Below are positions 62,935 to 64,000 of a stretch of 64,000 nt of DNA, piece after piece. Position 1 is the first letter of the stretch; each line of letters opens with the position of its first letter. The notes under the pieces are model-generated. The model saw only the letters and a list, made by a program, of their open reading frames with translations, was not told where the DNA came from and searched no databases. The DNA comes from Cyanobium usitatum str. Tous (GTDB lineage: Bacteria > Cyanobacteriota > Cyanobacteriia > PCC-6307 > Cyanobiaceae). The position numbers and the translations under genes were made by a program. Location: the NCBI RefSeq assembly GCF_963920485.1, contig NZ_OY986431.1:992001-1056000 (forward strand), read 5' to 3'.

Positions 62935-64000
62935 TTAAGCCGCCGGTTGATCCATCACCTCCTCGTAGCCAGCGCGGCGCTGGGAGTCGAGATGTTCGAG
63001 ATGTTTGCGTTCGTTGTAATAGAGCTCCTGAAAGCGCAGGGCGTCGCTGTTGAGTTCGCTGAAGAGGGCCTCGATGCGCGATTCCATATCGCTCAGCGGT
63101 GCCAGGCCTGAGGCCGTGGCCCGGGCCTCCTCCCTTTCTTGCTCCAGCAGCCGGGCAATACAACGCTCCAGGGTCTCAAGCCGCTGACTGCTCCAGGCAT
63201 CCAGCAGATGCCGGCAGCGCTTGACGCTCTTCTGGCGCTCCAGAGATGCCGTGGCACCGCGCAGCTGAAGCAGGGGCTGGCCAAAAGCCATGCGCTGCAG
63301 CTCATTAGGCTCAAGCAAAGGCGTCAGCCTGGAGAGCAGGGCGCTCTGCTCCACCACCAGCTGATCGCCCAGCAACCGGGGCAAATCAAGATCGGCGAGG
63401 TCTGAGCCGGGGTCTTGGCCTCGGTTGATCGCCTCGAGCCGGCCCACACCGAGGTTGACCTCCTCTAGGCCGCTAATCGCAGCCCAAAGCAGGCGGTGGT
63501 GCTTGAGAGCGAAATCGTCGAGTTCGCGCTGCCGCAACTCCACCCGGATCGCACTGCGGTAGTTGGGGCAATGCAGATACATCCGCAACACCTCCGCTTC
63601 TGCCCGCTCCCGAAGCCCAGCCTCACCCGGCAACTCCCACTTCTGGGAACGGCCATGCCAGCGCTGGCCTTTGACCTGCTGACGCAGATCGTCTTCCAGC
63701 TGGATCGCCAGACGGGCCTGACCACCGCTGAGACGCTCGGCCACCCGCTGCAGATAGTGGCTGCGCACCGCGCTCTGGGGCAGCTTGCCAAGCAGGGCAA
63801 CAAGGGCCGTCACCGCAAGCTGGAACTGGTCGGGACGGGCTAGATCTCGGCCCTCGAGCACCTGCTCGATCTGCCAGTCGAGCCAGAGCGGCGCCTGATC
63901 AAGCAGGGCCCGGTAATCGCCAGCACCCTGGCTCTTGAGAAACTCATCGGGATCCTTGCCGGAGGGCAGCTGCAGCACCCGCAGCTCCAGCTGGCCCTGC
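62935..64000 (-). CDS. dnaG: DNA primase, C-terminal part (cut by window edge)
   Basis: About 355 residues to the TAA at 62935; the frame continues past the window end. The first visible part, ELRVLQLPSGKDPDEFLKSQ, closes the TOPRIM catalytic domain, and the rest is the helical C-terminal region that binds the replicative helicase DnaB (ending YNERKHLEHLDSQRRAGYEE). The zinc-finger and most of the TOPRIM domain are outside. Primase lays RNA primers at the fork. Confidence 0.93.
   Translation of the reverse strand, partial: QGQLELRVLQLPSGKDPDEFLKSQGAGDYRALLDQAPLWLDWQIEQVLEGRDLARPDQFQLAVTALVALLGKLPQSAVRSHYLQRVAERLSGGQARLAIQLEDDLRQQVKGQRWHGRSQKWELPGEAGLRERAEAEVLRMYLHCPNYRSAIRVELRQRELDDFALKHHRLLWAAISGLEEVNLGVGRLEAINRGQDPGSDLADLDLPRLLGDQLVVEQSALLSRLTPLLEPNELQRMAFGQPLLQLRGATASLERQKSVKRCRHLLDAWSSQRLETLERCIARLLEQEREEARATASGLAPLSDMESRIEALFSELNSDALRFQELYYNERKHLEHLDSQRRAGYEEVMDQPAA

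Overview
The window is a GC-rich, very compact cyanobacterial chromosome segment. Diagnostic genes are chlP (chlorophyll phytyl chain), pcyA and apcF (phycobilisome), psb28, gun4, ferredoxin-sulfite reductase, dual FBPase/SBPase and an NtcA-type promoter in front of glnA. GC richness, short intergenic gaps and phycobilisome genes point to a Synechococcus/Cyanobium-like picocyanobacterium rather than Prochlorococcus. No rRNA, tRNA, CRISPR array, insertion sequence or prophage was seen. No stretch longer than about 200 bases lacks a gene; the longest gap is 1160-1361, between glpX and rpe.

Layout. 1-2.1 kb: hemA (partial) and glpX on minus, rpe on plus with a terminator. 2.1-7.7 kb: a minus-strand unit typA-DUF309-lptA-lptB-lptF-ccsA, joining translation stress, LPS export and cytochrome c maturation. 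7.8-11.1 kb: a large U32 protein and a VanY-type peptidase. 11.2-17.9 kb: chlP, a desaturase, glyS and sir, ending in a strong hairpin. 17.9-24.9 kb: VanX-type dipeptidase, a group 2 sigma factor, then rpsB-tsf-unknown-recG. 24.9-29.7 kb: glycosyltransferase, a 51-residue basic protein with its own terminator, and a pcyA-devB-devC-devA unit. 29.7-37.4 kb: two M16 peptidases, sipA, then bioY-lspA-FHA/PBP-GTPase. 37.4-43.2 kb: PLP decarboxylase, tadA, aminotransferase, apcF, glnA and a small gene beside glnA. 43.3-49.8 kb: methyltransferase, small conserved genes, anti-sigma-type ATPase, gun4, and mnmH-psb28 with two AI-2E permeases. 49.9-55.8 kb: a minus-strand unit ksgA-ispE-DUF3082-31 aa-pdhB-secD-secF-62 aa. 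55.8-64 kb: secreted and pentapeptide proteins, GDT1-type transporter, GapA-like GAPDH, a coupled unknown pair, umuD/umuC, ICMT-like methyltransferase, a Cys-rich secreted protein and dnaG (partial).

Most of the window is core housekeeping. The most interesting signals are regulatory or architectural. A perfect NtcA-type palindrome sits in front of an 84-codon gene that ends inside glnA. A DevBCA exporter is translationally coupled to pcyA. An FHA domain is fused to a class A penicillin-binding protein. A UmuD homologue is so short that it starts near the position where UmuD is normally cleaved. Two membrane microproteins lie in the secDF unit. A fresh 15-bp tandem duplication separates the stop codons of umuC and its convergent neighbour.
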